From contig NC_064040.1 in NCBI RefSeq assembly GCF_932526225.1, positions 6,669,181 through 6,733,180 on the forward strand: a stretch of DNA of 64,000 nucleotides, read 5' to 3'. The position numbers and the translations under genes were made by a program. This document shows positions 37,970-49,740 of this stretch, one piece after another (within the stretch, counting starts at the first letter, position 1; each line of letters opens with the position of its first letter). This stretch comes from Nematostella vectensis. Lineage: Eukaryota > Cnidaria > Anthozoa > Actiniaria > Edwardsiidae. The notes below the pieces were generated by a model, which worked only from the letters and a program-made list of their open reading frames with translations, had not been told where the DNA came from and made no database searches.

Positions 37970-39462
37970 TGACCATGCTACCATCAGGCTCAACGAGAAA
38001 ATGGTATGGGATAATAGATCTTGCTGGATAGGGTAGTAAGATAGGAATAAAACACGGCTGCAAACACAAATTCCAGAACGGCTGCCACGTGGTTCTGACA
38101 TTGGCTACAACATTGACAAGAACAACATCAGCAAATACGACAAAAGCGCAAAAAAAAGGGACAAGAGAACAAAAACGACGACGACTTTGACAACACATTC
38201 AATGACAATGATGAGAAAAACAATGGGAAAAACAGTCACACGGCTGCACAGTTGCAGTGAAAGGATTATTTATAGTCATATCATTATCAGCAGCAGCTGC
38301 AACATCAGCATGAAAAGCAAAGAAGGGCATAGTTGCAGAAAACCACCAACAACCATGAAGGTGAAATATTAGTGTTTTGGACGAATCCAGAGAATTTATA
38401 GAGCTTTTCAAATGATTAAGGTAAAAAGATTATAATTAATGGAAGAGAGAGAGCGAGAGAGAGTGAGATTTTCCTTTGTCGTCATAACGTTTTGTCGAGA
38501 CCAATTTATAAAGTGAGTGAGTAGGCACCTATGGAGGTCTGTGAAGCAGTAGAGGTATTTTAAAACAGTCATTCAACGTCTTACAGTTCTGTACACACCT
38601 ATGATTTTATGAACGTTGTTCCAACGTAACGTGTTGTGTCAATGTAACGTGTAAGTATTTCATACTTAGATCGACTATGTCGTCGTGTAAATACATATAT
38701 TGTAAATAGTTCAAAAGAAAGTAATAAATTGAGAAATGGGAACGGTAACTCTTTCAAGTTTCTTAAAATGGTTGATAGTCCTTTTGGTATTGTCCTGTTT
38801 GTCTTCAGAGGAAAATGTTTTTATTTGTTTGTTTTCTTTTATATTTTAGCTGGATTATCAGTTGTGCATCAATTTGCCCAGAGTTTCCCCCTAGGTCACG
38901 CTAGCATTAGAACATGTTTTTTTTAATTCTGGAAATTTAATTGGCTAATACAAAAACAATATAGCATAAGATACACAAAATGATACATAATAATTTTAAG
39001 ATTTTTGATATAGGGTTAATTGTATGTACAATATAGCTTTTCAGGCTTCATAGTTTTTCATCTCATGTGAGGAACCATGTAAATATAAGACAAATAAAAG
39101 CTACTATGGTCTCTGATGGTTTCACCACAGAAAATCACGAATAAGATATATAGCGAAGGACATAATTATTTCAAAATCTTACCATCATTTATATGCTCTG
39201 CCTGCATGTTTAGTGCAAAAAAAAAAGATCTTATGTGGGAAAGCTATGATAAAGATTTTTGCCGCAGCACAATGGGACTAGTTCTTGCATGGATGATTAC
39301 TTAAGCTCCGTGCAAACGGCATCAGCATTGGCGGCGAGACGCTAGACAAGAGATGCTGGCGCTGTTCGAACACCGTGGGAGGTATTGTGGAGCAGTTCGC
39401 CAACATTTCCGCCAAGTGAGCGATGCTGTGTTAGGGAAAGTTCATTTATTATCCCGAGGTGT

Positions 39463-39501
<39 letters not shown>

Positions 39502-40028
39502 GGGGCTCGAGAAATTTCGGAAGTCCATTAATTTGATGTCTTCCTCTCTTTCCATCTTACTTTACTTTCTCGTGCTGTGCTTTCCTCGCAAGAAGAACGA
39601 AAAGCATTTTTCGCTTCCTTTGCGTCATATATAGCATCAACCTTTATCAGGTTGACAACCTGGATTTAGCCGCACCTTTGAGAAATTGAGTGCCTTCATT
39701 TTTTCTGAATTAATGTTTTTAGCGAATTCTCTCCCCTTCTTTTTCTGTCCAGCTTTCAGCTAGTCTCTTGCTCGCGTTCCTTTGACATTGTCGTTTTTGT
39801 TCCTTCCTTTGCTTTTCTTTGGTTTTTTTGGATGGGCGGGGGGCACCTTAGCAAAACTTTGTCCACTTCGTCCACCGTATCAAGCAGATGACCCATTTAG
39901 ATTCGTGTTGGAATCCTTTGGGATAGCGTCTCTCTTGTAATGGATTGTTGAAAAAACCGCAAAACTTATGGCAAATCGCCTTTGATACGCGCAGCAGCGA
40001 CGCAGTGACAGGAGCAGTGACTGACTTG
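37970..40028. other. COG2 3' region and intergenic stretch
   Basis: No supported gene. An AATAAA at 38723-38728 could be the COG2 polyadenylation signal, giving a 3' UTR of about 0.77 kb. Also a GA-rich stretch (38440-38470) and a poly-G run (39463-39500). A segment near 39301-39360 contains CCGTGCAAACGGC, which may belong to a repeat. Confidence 0.5.
39463..39500 (+). repeat. Poly-G run
   Basis: More than 35 consecutive G after GAGGTGTG. Length is likely unreliable in assemblies, and the run can form G-quadruplex structures. Confidence 0.9.
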
Positions 40029-42148
40029 TCAACAAGTCTCGATATTCTGGTGAGCCAGCGCAGCAGGGTTCAGTGGTCTCTCCACGTAAAACTGTCGCAC
40101 TAGGCATATAAGTTCCTCATATGTCCCTTCGTCTTCGTCTTCATGTTGGGTACCCTGTGATGTACCTTTGTTTTTGGAGTCTTCAGTGGCAAGTTTTTTT
40201 GGTGAATATTTCTCTTCCTCTTTTCTAGAAAAAGAAAATACCAAGTTACTTAACAGGATAGAATCTAGAAAATAGGCTCGTATCCAGGATTTGTTTTGGT
40301 GAAGGGGGTTGTATTCTTTCCTAGCAATGGTAGGTTTGTAGGTACCTTCCAGAACAAAGGTTTTCACTCCCGAACTGCCCCCCCCCCCCCCCCCTCACTT
40401 CTCTTGTTACCTCGGACTTCTTTGTCTGGTTGTTTCTTCGCCGCTGGTTCCAATGTTTCTACGTTCTGTTCCGTTTCCTCCAGGAGTGCCTGTGCCAACA
40501 GACAGGTTTAGATATATCACGTGGACAACGGACTACTGGTCAACTGTAAATGATGCTTCATGCCTGTATTATTTTAGACATAAACCTCATCCAATGAATT
40601 TTACAAAATGGTGGACAACTGGCCTGAAACTTTGATAAGAATACTAGTGCGTCTGGCGTTGTGGCTTTAATTAAAGGGAATTTCTTTCATTTATTATCGA
40701 CCTTCTTGCAGAGTATTCAGATAACCATAGCAACAAATATGTTCATTTCTAAGAGGAAAATTTTTTATGTAAAATTAGATCAAGATCTTTAAACCGTTGG
40801 TTATAGCAAGGTAAATATCTGTTCTCGGTTGCCATTTGGTTTAGTTGTATAAAGTACACATTGCCATATCGATTTCTGCTCGTCGTAATGTCGTAAGGAG
40901 GATTGGAGGTAGACGTAGCCATGGCAACAAGCGATAAGTTATGAAGAGCTTGTGGATGCTATAAAAATATTAATCCGGTATTTCCTTTCTCGATACATAT
41001 CTGGGTTTCGGGTCTAGTTGTGAATTCACAGTTCCATTGTATGCGTCTCTGGTTTAGTTATACGGGCCAACAAACTAAATGTGATTTGCTTCACAAATTA
41101 AAGCTGCCACTTTAATACATTTCTGCCGATGGAATGTAATGATAGAGGCAGAAATGTTAATTTTGACGGCATGTGAATAACACGTGGGTTTGTGAAGAGA
41201 GTGCAGTATGGGTATGAGTATATAAGGGGAGACATAGCGTGCTAGTGCCACTCTAGCCAGCTCCTCTGTTTAAGCCATATTGACTTTTGCTATTTTTTTT
41301 GTATATGTGTATATTATTTTTTTTTAACTTTTTTATTCGGCTCTTAAGCCCCGAGAGCACGCAATGCTGAGCATTGGTTCGGGGAACACGGTCCAGAGTT
41401 TTTTCCCACAGGGTTTTTATCTCTGGTTTACGTGTCCGGCTCAGTATTAACTTCTTGTAAATATAAATTAGGTGATTATAATATTTCACCTTTCAGATTG
41501 TAATTGTATTGGAAATTCAGCAGTGTTTACTGCTTGTTAGATTGTTTTGCATTGTAATGTTCATTCAGCAGTGATTACTGCTAGCTGGGCGCTGGCTACA
41601 TATCCAAAATAAACAGGAGTTCTCCTGAACTGTGTTTGTTGTAAAGTGTTATGAAATGGAGGCAAAATCGGCATTTTCTGACGATAGAAGTCAACTACTT
41701 AACTACATATACATGGTATGGCAAATAATTAGGGCTTGCATTTTTACTTTGAATTTCAGAGAGCAAAAGACGATAATCAAGCAAGCTTTTTAACATTATC
41801 AAAGTGATGCAATAATACGATTTCACATTGCGGTCTGTTTTGTGTTTACGCGAAAAATAAATACCTTCTCCTTCAGGCCGGACATATCATCGGGTTCACA
41901 GAGACATGAGATGTAAACTAGGGCCTTCGTACATATAAATCGTAGGAGGTTCACCAATATATATATATATATAAGCATACTGGTAATGCCATGATTTGTA
42001 AAATAGGTGAAAATTTACCTGAGCTAGCTGAAGGATGTAAGCGCGAATCCCCGGTGGTATCACTTGTTCCCATTGCAGTCTCTTCCCATTCGTAATAAAA
42101 TTCAGGGCATTTGATACCACCTTTACGGGCCACAAGCTCGCTTTCCAT
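40029..42148 (-). CDS. Unrecognised small gene, probably 3-4 exons
   Basis: I do not recognise this protein. Supported pieces on the minus strand: exon 42148-42019, starting MESELVARKGGIKCPEFYYE, with a GTAAAT donor; exon 41917-41865 (VYISCLCEPDDMSGLKEK), joined in phase; and a probable last exon 40224-40029, which includes EELICLVRQFYVERPLNPAA and ends NIETC before TGA. The last join is out of phase with exon 2, so either another exon lies between 40225 and 41864 or the last exon's border is wrong. The composition is protein-like (non-repetitive, clear acceptors and donors). A TATATAAAA lies about 20 bases before the ATG on this strand. Function unknown. Confidence 0.45.
41136..41655 (+). 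mobile_element. Possible solo LTR
   Basis: It starts TGTAATGATAGAGGCAG. A TATA box (GAGTATATAAGGGGAG) lies at about 41216, and AATAAA at about 41609 is followed by CAGGAGTTCTCCTGAACTGT. The order TATA box, transcribed part, poly(A) signal and short tail is that of an LTR. I see no internal coding region and no clear target duplication. It lies in an intron of the unrecognised minus-strand gene. Confidence 0.4.
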
Positions 42149-44958
42149 GGCTATTGATTTTATATATTTTCTTGGCTCGTGAATTCGATTAGAATTTTTG
42201 CAATATTCTCTCGGCGATCTCCTGATCCGCTCTAATTTCTCGGGCGGTGATTGGTTCCCGGGCTATGTTAGGCTTTGCGTTATTCGTAAGGCGCAGGTGC
42301 ATATTACAAACAACCTTCGACACAGGTAGCCCACAAGACAGCCCGTACAATTCCATTCTTAAATTCTATCGGTGAATACTGTATACGTGAAGAAAAACTC
42401 ATCGATTTTTTTAAAGATCGAGTTTCGATTCATGAATTCGAATCATATCGTATAAGCTGACGAGCGTGGATATTTCTTTGCACCCTAATGTCGCGCTCTG
42501 TCCTTCTTGTGGTCAATATATTTTGATGTGGTATCAGTTTAGCGCGATAAGTGAGGAAATAAATAAAGCAAGTTTAAGCAGTAGGTCTAGTGCAAAACGA
42601 CCCTTTTCTATAACAATTTCAAGTATGGCCATTATAATTACGTCTTCCTGTTGGAAGACGTGTAGATATGTTCACCTCATACCACACAAGAATAAGACAA
42701 TTACAATTGTAAGGGAAATTCTTTTCCCTGCTTTTAAAACATGTTTAGTGCTGTAACTTCGCTTCCTCTTTAATAAATTCGTATCCCCGCCCCACACGCT
42801 GTAAAGGATCCTGCATTTATCGCGAGTGAATCTTAGAGTTTATGTCGACTGGTGACCGTCCTTCCCACAAGTCTTCCCCTAGTTTCCATATCAAATGTGA
42901 GCCGAAATTGTATCTCAATACGCTCTACTGAACTAGTCACAGCCTCTTTCTTGATCAAAGTTTGTTTTAATCCCTCCTGTGCTTATGTGGTAAATGGTGT
43001 AGTCCCGCCCACTTTCTAAATATTTATACTGAAATCCTATCCTAACGCCATAGTTTACAATTATATGAACATTATTGCAATTGTGTACAACAATTGTGTG
43101 AACGTTTTGGACCCACCTTTGAATACAGTAATAACATAAATTTACAGGCTGAAATATGGAATTCATGACATGTGTAGAGTACATATATTCCTAGCGGTTA
43201 ACAAAAATCTAAATCCAAAAACTCGAGGATAAGGGAATTGCGAATCCAATGGGCTATATTCGCGCTTGATGCCTTTTTTATAAAAAAATGTAGATGCATA
43301 GGTACTCGAGAACCATTTGCTGTGCCTTTTGTATAGCAAAGGATAAAACTCCTTGCAATAGCTCAATCCATACAAAATATTCGTGACGTTTATGATAAAC
43401 AAGAGCAAGAAAAACATTCAAGATATTGTTGTAAATTCTGAAACAGAATAAATTTAGTCTTAAAATACAATAATTAGTATGTTTTTATTTTCGTTTTCTC
43501 ACAGTAACAAACCAAAGTCAATGAGAACCTAATAAACCAGAATTACGGGATTCTAGAAGCTGTGTCATCGCTCTATCGATTTTACATGTAACCTGCTGAT
43601 ATAGAACAGGGAGCGGCCTTTTCCATTTAAAAGACCAAAGAAGCAAAGAAGCTACCGATTATGTATCCAAGCTCTAGTAGACTGGAAAATATTTCCGAAA
43701 CGCAAGGTCCTATTTGTTGAGGGGAGAATCAATTACTCAATTAAAACAATGAAACAGAATTCCTCTTTCGCAAGTACCCCCGGATTTGAATTCTGTAATC
43801 AAAAATAATTTACACATGTCATGTATGTCAAAATAGCACTCAAGTGTCACCATGACAACATAATGCCACAAACAATCATACATGTCAATACATGTCAGAT
43901 ACACAGAAAAACGCCTTGATCATTCTGCCACCTGCTACGGGCGAATTCACAGACCATGACTACATTACATCTGATCTGATGATAAGTGTGTGAAGTCATA
44001 GAATCTCTTAGAAAAGCCCGCGATCAAGTTAGAAGACGTGGTTTTCACAAGTTGTTTTCACGAAGGGTGAGTAAGTTGTTTAGTCTACTGTCCCTTGTTT
44101 CGTCTATTATCTATTGTTTGTTTGAGTTTTTGGCAACATGTTATTGCTTTTCTGCTTGTTTATGGGGCCATGGCTGCTTATTCTTTATTATCTATTTATC
44201 CACTTTTTTACCTTTTTACGCCCCGTTTGTTTCTCCCTACAAATATTTGTGCAAATTAACATATGAAAAATCAGACTCCAACAGGGGTTATCGTCTTACC
44301 TTTTTTCGCCCACTTAAATGATTTTGAGTAGCATTTATTTCAATCGTACTATCTGTCTTAATCATTCACGTTGGTTGAATCACATATGATTACACCCACT
44401 CTTCCCTAAATACGACTATTATACCAGTTCTCGATAGTACTAGCGCCTGGCTGTCCCGACCTTTTGCCACATCTCACTTCTGCTAAGTTCAACTTTTTCA
44501 CCTTTCTAAGTAATTGTTTAGATTGCTTTGTGGACACATCACTTGATTTCATGAATACCCCAAAAGACTGATACCTTTATTACATTTTTTTCAATCACTC
44601 TTCCAGAAAATGATGTCATTACATTTCACTTCTGCTTACTACGTAGGCTTATCCGATCGAGATCATCATCTAGCCAAACATTTCTTTTTTGTTTTTTACC
44701 ATGCGCAGGGGGGGTGGGGGGTGGTCATAGTTATCACATGGAAAAAGCATAGTATTTGCAGATTCCTTAATAAGAGATGATAAACTTTTTGCCACCAAGG
44801 GGGGTGCGCGCGCACCCTGCGCACCCCCCTGTGTACGCGCCTCTTTATAATGGTTATTGTGGCGTCTTGTTCTATATGTAAACACCAATTAATATATTCT
44901 AATATACAAGAATATGTATTACCTTATTAAAATTAAAATGAACTGTTTTTGTTTCCAG
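42149..44958. other. Intergenic region with possible 5' UTR exon of ShKT gene 1
   Basis: No clear coding gene. Because the ShKT gene 1 start codon follows an acceptor by only 7 bases, a non-coding first exon must exist upstream; a strong donor (GAAGGGTGAGT) near 44066-44068 is one candidate. A G/C-rich near-palindrome (GGGGTGCGCGCGCACCC) lies around 44800-44816 within a dispersed-repeat-like stretch. Confidence 0.4.
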
Positions 44959-44965
44959 GGTTACC

Positions 44966-47314
44966 ATGAAGCTGACCTACATTCTTCTCTTGATTGCCGT
45001 TGTTGGCGTGGCTATCGAAGCCAAATGTAAGTAAATTCACGCATATACTGTACATAAGCGGATGTATTAAATGTTAAATATTTCTACAGCTGTCAAGAAA
45101 TCCAAGGCTCATCACAAGAAAAAGCGACATGAGACATTAGCTGATAATTATAAACTGAGTAAGTAAAAGCTTATTATACCTGCAACGCACATACTATATA
45201 AGCAAATTGCTTACTATTATTGACAATGAAACGAGAATCAAAATCTGTTTAGTTATTATCTCGGTCTTTCAAAAATTATAAGAAAGTAAAGATAAGCGCA
45301 GTCGATACCAAAATCTTGATACAGATAGGCAAATTGCAAATCAAAACCACTTTAACAGCAAGAAATACAATGGGTTAGCTACTAGATCCGAGCTGTCATG
45401 ATACAGAAAGGGAGCAACCTCAGGATAGCCGTTTACTAAGAGCTCACAATGGGACTTCACACTTCTATTTCTAATATAACAAGTCAGTAGATACTAGGAA
45501 ATTGCAAATAAGTGGACGGGTTTTCTGAAGTTTAGCCCATTGAAAGCCTACCTAGTATAGTCAAAGTTATCGACCCCTTGCGAATGAGAAAAAACCGAAA
45601 CCACCGGGGCTCAAAACGACAGACAAATAGCACATGTTGACTTTTATGATGGTCTTTTCAAGTTGCAAATCCATAAAAAAAGGAGACACAATTGCTCTAT
45701 ATGACGTGAATCTTTGATCTACAGACAGAATTAAGGACTCGGACTGTAAGGACGTCGCTGATGACTGCAAGGCTTTTGGCAAACTGGAGAAGGATGATGA
45801 GAACAGCTGCTTCAACAACCCCGACAAAGCGCGTAACGAGTGCCCCGTCAGCTGCAAGCTCTGCGTCAGCAAGCGCTCTAAGAAACGTACGTATTTCACT
45901 CTATGACAATACATAGCCACAGGAAATTCTGATTATTAAAGGCTTCGCCAAAGTGGTAGTCACTCAGAAACTGTTGGTAAGCAAAGATTGTAAGCAAAAG
46001 CAGAAAATGTGGAATTTAGCATAGCACTGTCTTTATAACCTATCTCTAGTTCATTGACATGCGCCTGCGCGCAAAGTTAATCTGAAAATATGTGAGACTG
46101 CTCAATCGCATATGATAACATAACCACAATCTGCTATGACAACATCTTAGTGCTTTGAATGGAAGTTAAAATGTCTCAATACAAAACACGCCGTCCTTGC
46201 CCTTCTTGTTGTATTTAGCAATGTCTTTATTTCTCTTTTCCTTTAGAGAGTGACTATATGGGCGGATACGATCTTCAGCCCCAGCAGTGTAGCCAACAGT
46301 CATGTTACGAAACCCCTCAATGGTCCGTACAGAACTGTGCTGTCACTTGCCAGCTTTGCCAGCCAGGTAGGTAACCCTCACATCACATGCATGGCGTTTT
46401 TATGTCCATTTATGTCTTATTCTACCTAGCCATGTGATACAATGTGCTACTCCTATATAAATGAGCACAGTAGCCATTCTCGGAAAGTTAGTTTGATTCG
46501 GTTTTAGTTTGACTCGGTGTGTGTGGGGGATTGATATTTAAGGCTACTGTTGTGCATGTACCCTTTAACTGAGTATAAATCACTCCGATCTTTAGTTTAG
46601 TTAGCTTAGCCATGTGAGGTTCATACAAATATCTTATTAATATCAAATTTTCCAGGTGTCTCAAGCGGCCCAGTCGATCAGGATGTCCGTTGCCCTTTCT
46701 GGGGTCAGTATGGATACTGCAGCCAGCAACAGCAGCAGCAACAGACCGACGGTTACATCTCGAACAACTGTCCTTTCAGCTGCAACACCTACGGTTCAGC
46801 TCAGCCCGCTCAGCAGCCCTACCCATACCCTATCGAAGCTCTGTCCCCCTACCAGCCAAATGCCATGCCAACCCCACCTCAAGGTGTGACCCCAGCCCCC
46901 CTCCCCCCTTACTTCCAGCAACAGGGCTATGGATACCCACAACAGCCTCAGCCAACTCAGCCCGTACAACCAGGCCAGACCCAGGCTCCTACCGCAGCCC
47001 AGAGCACCCTGGCACCAGTACAGACTACTCCTGCATCAGGCACGACTACCACCGAGGCAGCCGAGGAAACCACCACTGAAGCAGCCGCTGAGGGTGCTGA
47101 GACCACTGCTGCACCAGCTGCTACCCAGGCCCCAGCTGCCGCCGGACAGGAGGGTCAGCAGCCCGCTGCTGGGGGACAGGAACCACAGGAAGCCCAAGAA
47201 CAGGAGGGACAACAACCAGGAACCGAGCCTGCTCAGAGTGACAAGTCCAACAAAAAGAAGCACAAGAAAGACAAGGCTCAGAAGAAGAGCAAGTCTCACA
47301 AGAAGCAACACTAA
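44966..47314 (+). CDS. Secreted ShKT-domain protein with Gln/Pro/Ala-rich region and Lys-rich tail (paralog 1)
   Basis: Exons 44966-45026, 45090-45158, 45725-45886, 46247-46366 and 46656-47314; phases agree, 356 residues. Residues 1-20 are a signal peptide (MKLTYILLLIAVVGVAIEA). A basic linker follows, then a six-Cys ShKT domain (exon 3), a second ShKT-like repeat with only five Cys (exon 4), and a third degenerate one with four Cys containing CPFWGQYGYC (exon 5). The rest is Gln/Pro/Ala/Thr-rich and ends in a Lys/His-rich tail. ShKT modules occur in cnidarian venom peptides, but also in enzymes and matrix proteins, so no toxic role is assigned. The spaced Cys domains plus basic tail would also fit a nematocyst or matrix protein, such as the NEP3-like group (inference). 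Tandem paralog at 49741. Confidence 0.85.
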
Positions 47315-49740
47315 GGAATCACGCGATATTCCATCTTTTTGGATGACATTGGGCTGAAGTGAGATGGCTAGTGTTGTCGTTAATGTGTTACGAGATGTGT
47401 TTCCAGGTTGAATAAGAATGAACAGGAAAGACACCATTGTCATAATATCAGACACGTCGTATATTGAGGCATGGAAAGGATTTTGTTACCATTGACTGTT
47501 ATCGCAGTGTCATCTTTGGCAGTGTCGTCTTTGCTTTCATTTACATCAATGGAAATATACAATGAACATATTTACGTAGACTGTAAAATTGTAAATATGC
47601 TATGCATTAGAGTCAACTACTGTGGTATAAAATTGTTAAAGCAAAATTTGTGTGAGGAATATTTTGTGTCAACTGGCTAGTTCCCTAAGAGTCAAAGGCT
47701 AATGGTAAATTTCTTGAAAACTACTCTTAAGAAAGGCGAGGTGTCTATACACGACAGATTGTTTGCAGTTATACTTTGGTCTTTTGAAACTCTACATAAT
47801 CTCGACCTTGTAAACATCGCATTTACACAATCACGAATTTAAGAAATCTTGACATCATTGCACCTTCACGGCTGACTTTGTTGATCACTGAACCTTTTAA
47901 CTTTTGGCCTTCGTGCTAAAGTATCTTTTGGTATGAGAAAAATCCATAGAAGCTGTCTAGGCACGCGTAAAAAAGAAAATCTTTGGCATTTTGCTTTTGT
48001 TCTTCTATAGAGCTACAACTCAGTTATCGCGTAATATAACTACAATGTTCGCTTCGCCTTAAGCCAAAACAGGTTCGCCTTTGTTATGACGACATATTAT
48101 GAATACGAACCCTGTTGCAATGAATCGTGTTACCTGCTCACCGCCACTAGAGCTCGTGGAACCCGTTATTCTTATAACCGTATAGTTCAACGTGTCCAGA
48201 GAAAAAGTGGAGAGGGGAGGGTGTATGTTATCGTCACGTTTCACGACATATTATATGTATAACGCCTAATAACTTTCTAGGTCATGGTTATCTTTTAACT
48301 TAATTTTGTAAAGCATCCCGTTATAGCTATACTTTTTTTTTGCAATCATTTCCTTTTTGTATTTGAGTAGACGTTTGAATAAGGTCCCCCACCCCCTCTC
48401 TGTGAGTCACAGTAGCGCTATGCTTGCACGATTAACTTGATATGTGACCGGCTAAAAGGCGTTGCTAAGCTTAGATCCATTTAAGGGACCGAAATCGGCG
48501 AACAATAGCTCATACCCTTCAAAGAAATCGGGGCGTAGAGGACTTTACTCCTCAGGTAAGTGAAAACTATCTACGAAAGAGTTTGTTTGAAATATTTTTG
48601 TTGGTCTAATAACAACAGGGTTTTCAAGTTAAACACAGAATGTCCGATCAGAATGTCCAAAAGTGTTATAAAAGAGAGATTCTAACGGAAACTAATCTTT
48701 ATAATACTCTTTTGATAAAATACATCACGTATTTTTTTCCCGTAAAATAAAATACTGAACTATAGACAAATATTGAAAATAGAAATAAAGCAGTCAAAAC
48801 AATGTAACAATAAGAAAAATAAACACAACAAGCGTATTTTATTTCCTATAGGGCTTGAATGATTACCTGATTTAGAAAATATTTTGGTGTTCCATGTAGA
48901 GCCATAGGACAAAATCCTCTGGCATAGCATATTTAAGAATTCATTTATTTCATTCCAGAAAACCAAACTAGTAAAAGACTGAAGTATTTTATTTTCACTC
49001 TGGTATTTTCTATGACAATTTGTAAAATATTTTTTACTAAAAATAAAAACTTAATAATTGTTTTGCCGGGATAATAAGCTTTTTTGTTTTTTACTAAAGC
49101 ACTGAAACAATTAAAACAATGTCAGTTTATGTTTAAAGTCCAAACATGTTTCCTTTTATTAGTAAAGTCAATCTTTTTCAAAAGATACAATCTGCGATGA
49201 CAGAACAATGATATGCATTATTTATCGCATTCTGTGGTGACTAGGCGAGATTTATTTCACCCTGCAGTTTTCATGTTTACCAAGCAGTTCAGCAATTTCG
49301 CGACGCCTATTACTTTTTTTTCCTGTAGTTTTAGTTTATTTCATTCTTTCATTTCCCTTTGTACATAACAGACAAAGGACGCGTAACTGCTTTTAAAGGG
49401 GCAGTGTCATGGTGAGAGCTTTGCAATAGCTCTCCGGCCCTGACACAATGAATTTCAATCAAATTCTAATATTGACTTATAAGCCTTTGGTTCACGTGGG
49501 AGACTTAAATTCAGAGAAAATGACCACTAACTGTCAATAAACATAGTTTTCAATAAAATATTGCATATTATTTTAACAAATCATTTACAGATAAACTGTT
49601 TGTAAACAATGGAAAACCTACAATAAACACTGACTCCAGACATGCGCAGTACCATGACACTGCCCCTTCAGGGAGAGAGCTCTGCTACCGGGATACCAGT
49701 TCCCTTACCACGTTGATTTGTAATTTGTTTCAGATCAAGC
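47315..49740. other. Intergenic region between the two ShKT genes
   Basis: No coding gene seen. A likely non-coding first exon of paralog 2 ends near 48555 (ACTCCTCAG followed by GTAAGTG). A MITE lies at 49395-49668. The rest is AT-rich. Confidence 0.5.
49395..49668. mobile_element. MITE with 18-bp inverted repeats just upstream of ShKT gene 2
   Basis: The left end AAGGGGCAGTGTCATGGT and right end ACCATGACACTGCCCCTT are perfect inverted complements. About 274 bp, non-coding. It ends about 70 bases before the ATG, inside the inferred 5' UTR intron. Confidence 0.7.

Noticed and set aside
38160-38411. Frames rich in Asn, Thr and Met after COG2
   Set aside because: CAA/ACG-rich low-complexity sequence in the likely COG2 3' UTR; no start or domain support.
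43986-44321. 111-residue hydrophobic frame upstream of ShKT gene 1
   Set aside because: Crosses a strong donor (GGTGAGT near 44066); its second half is intronic and AT-rich. The region is more likely 5' UTR exon plus intron.
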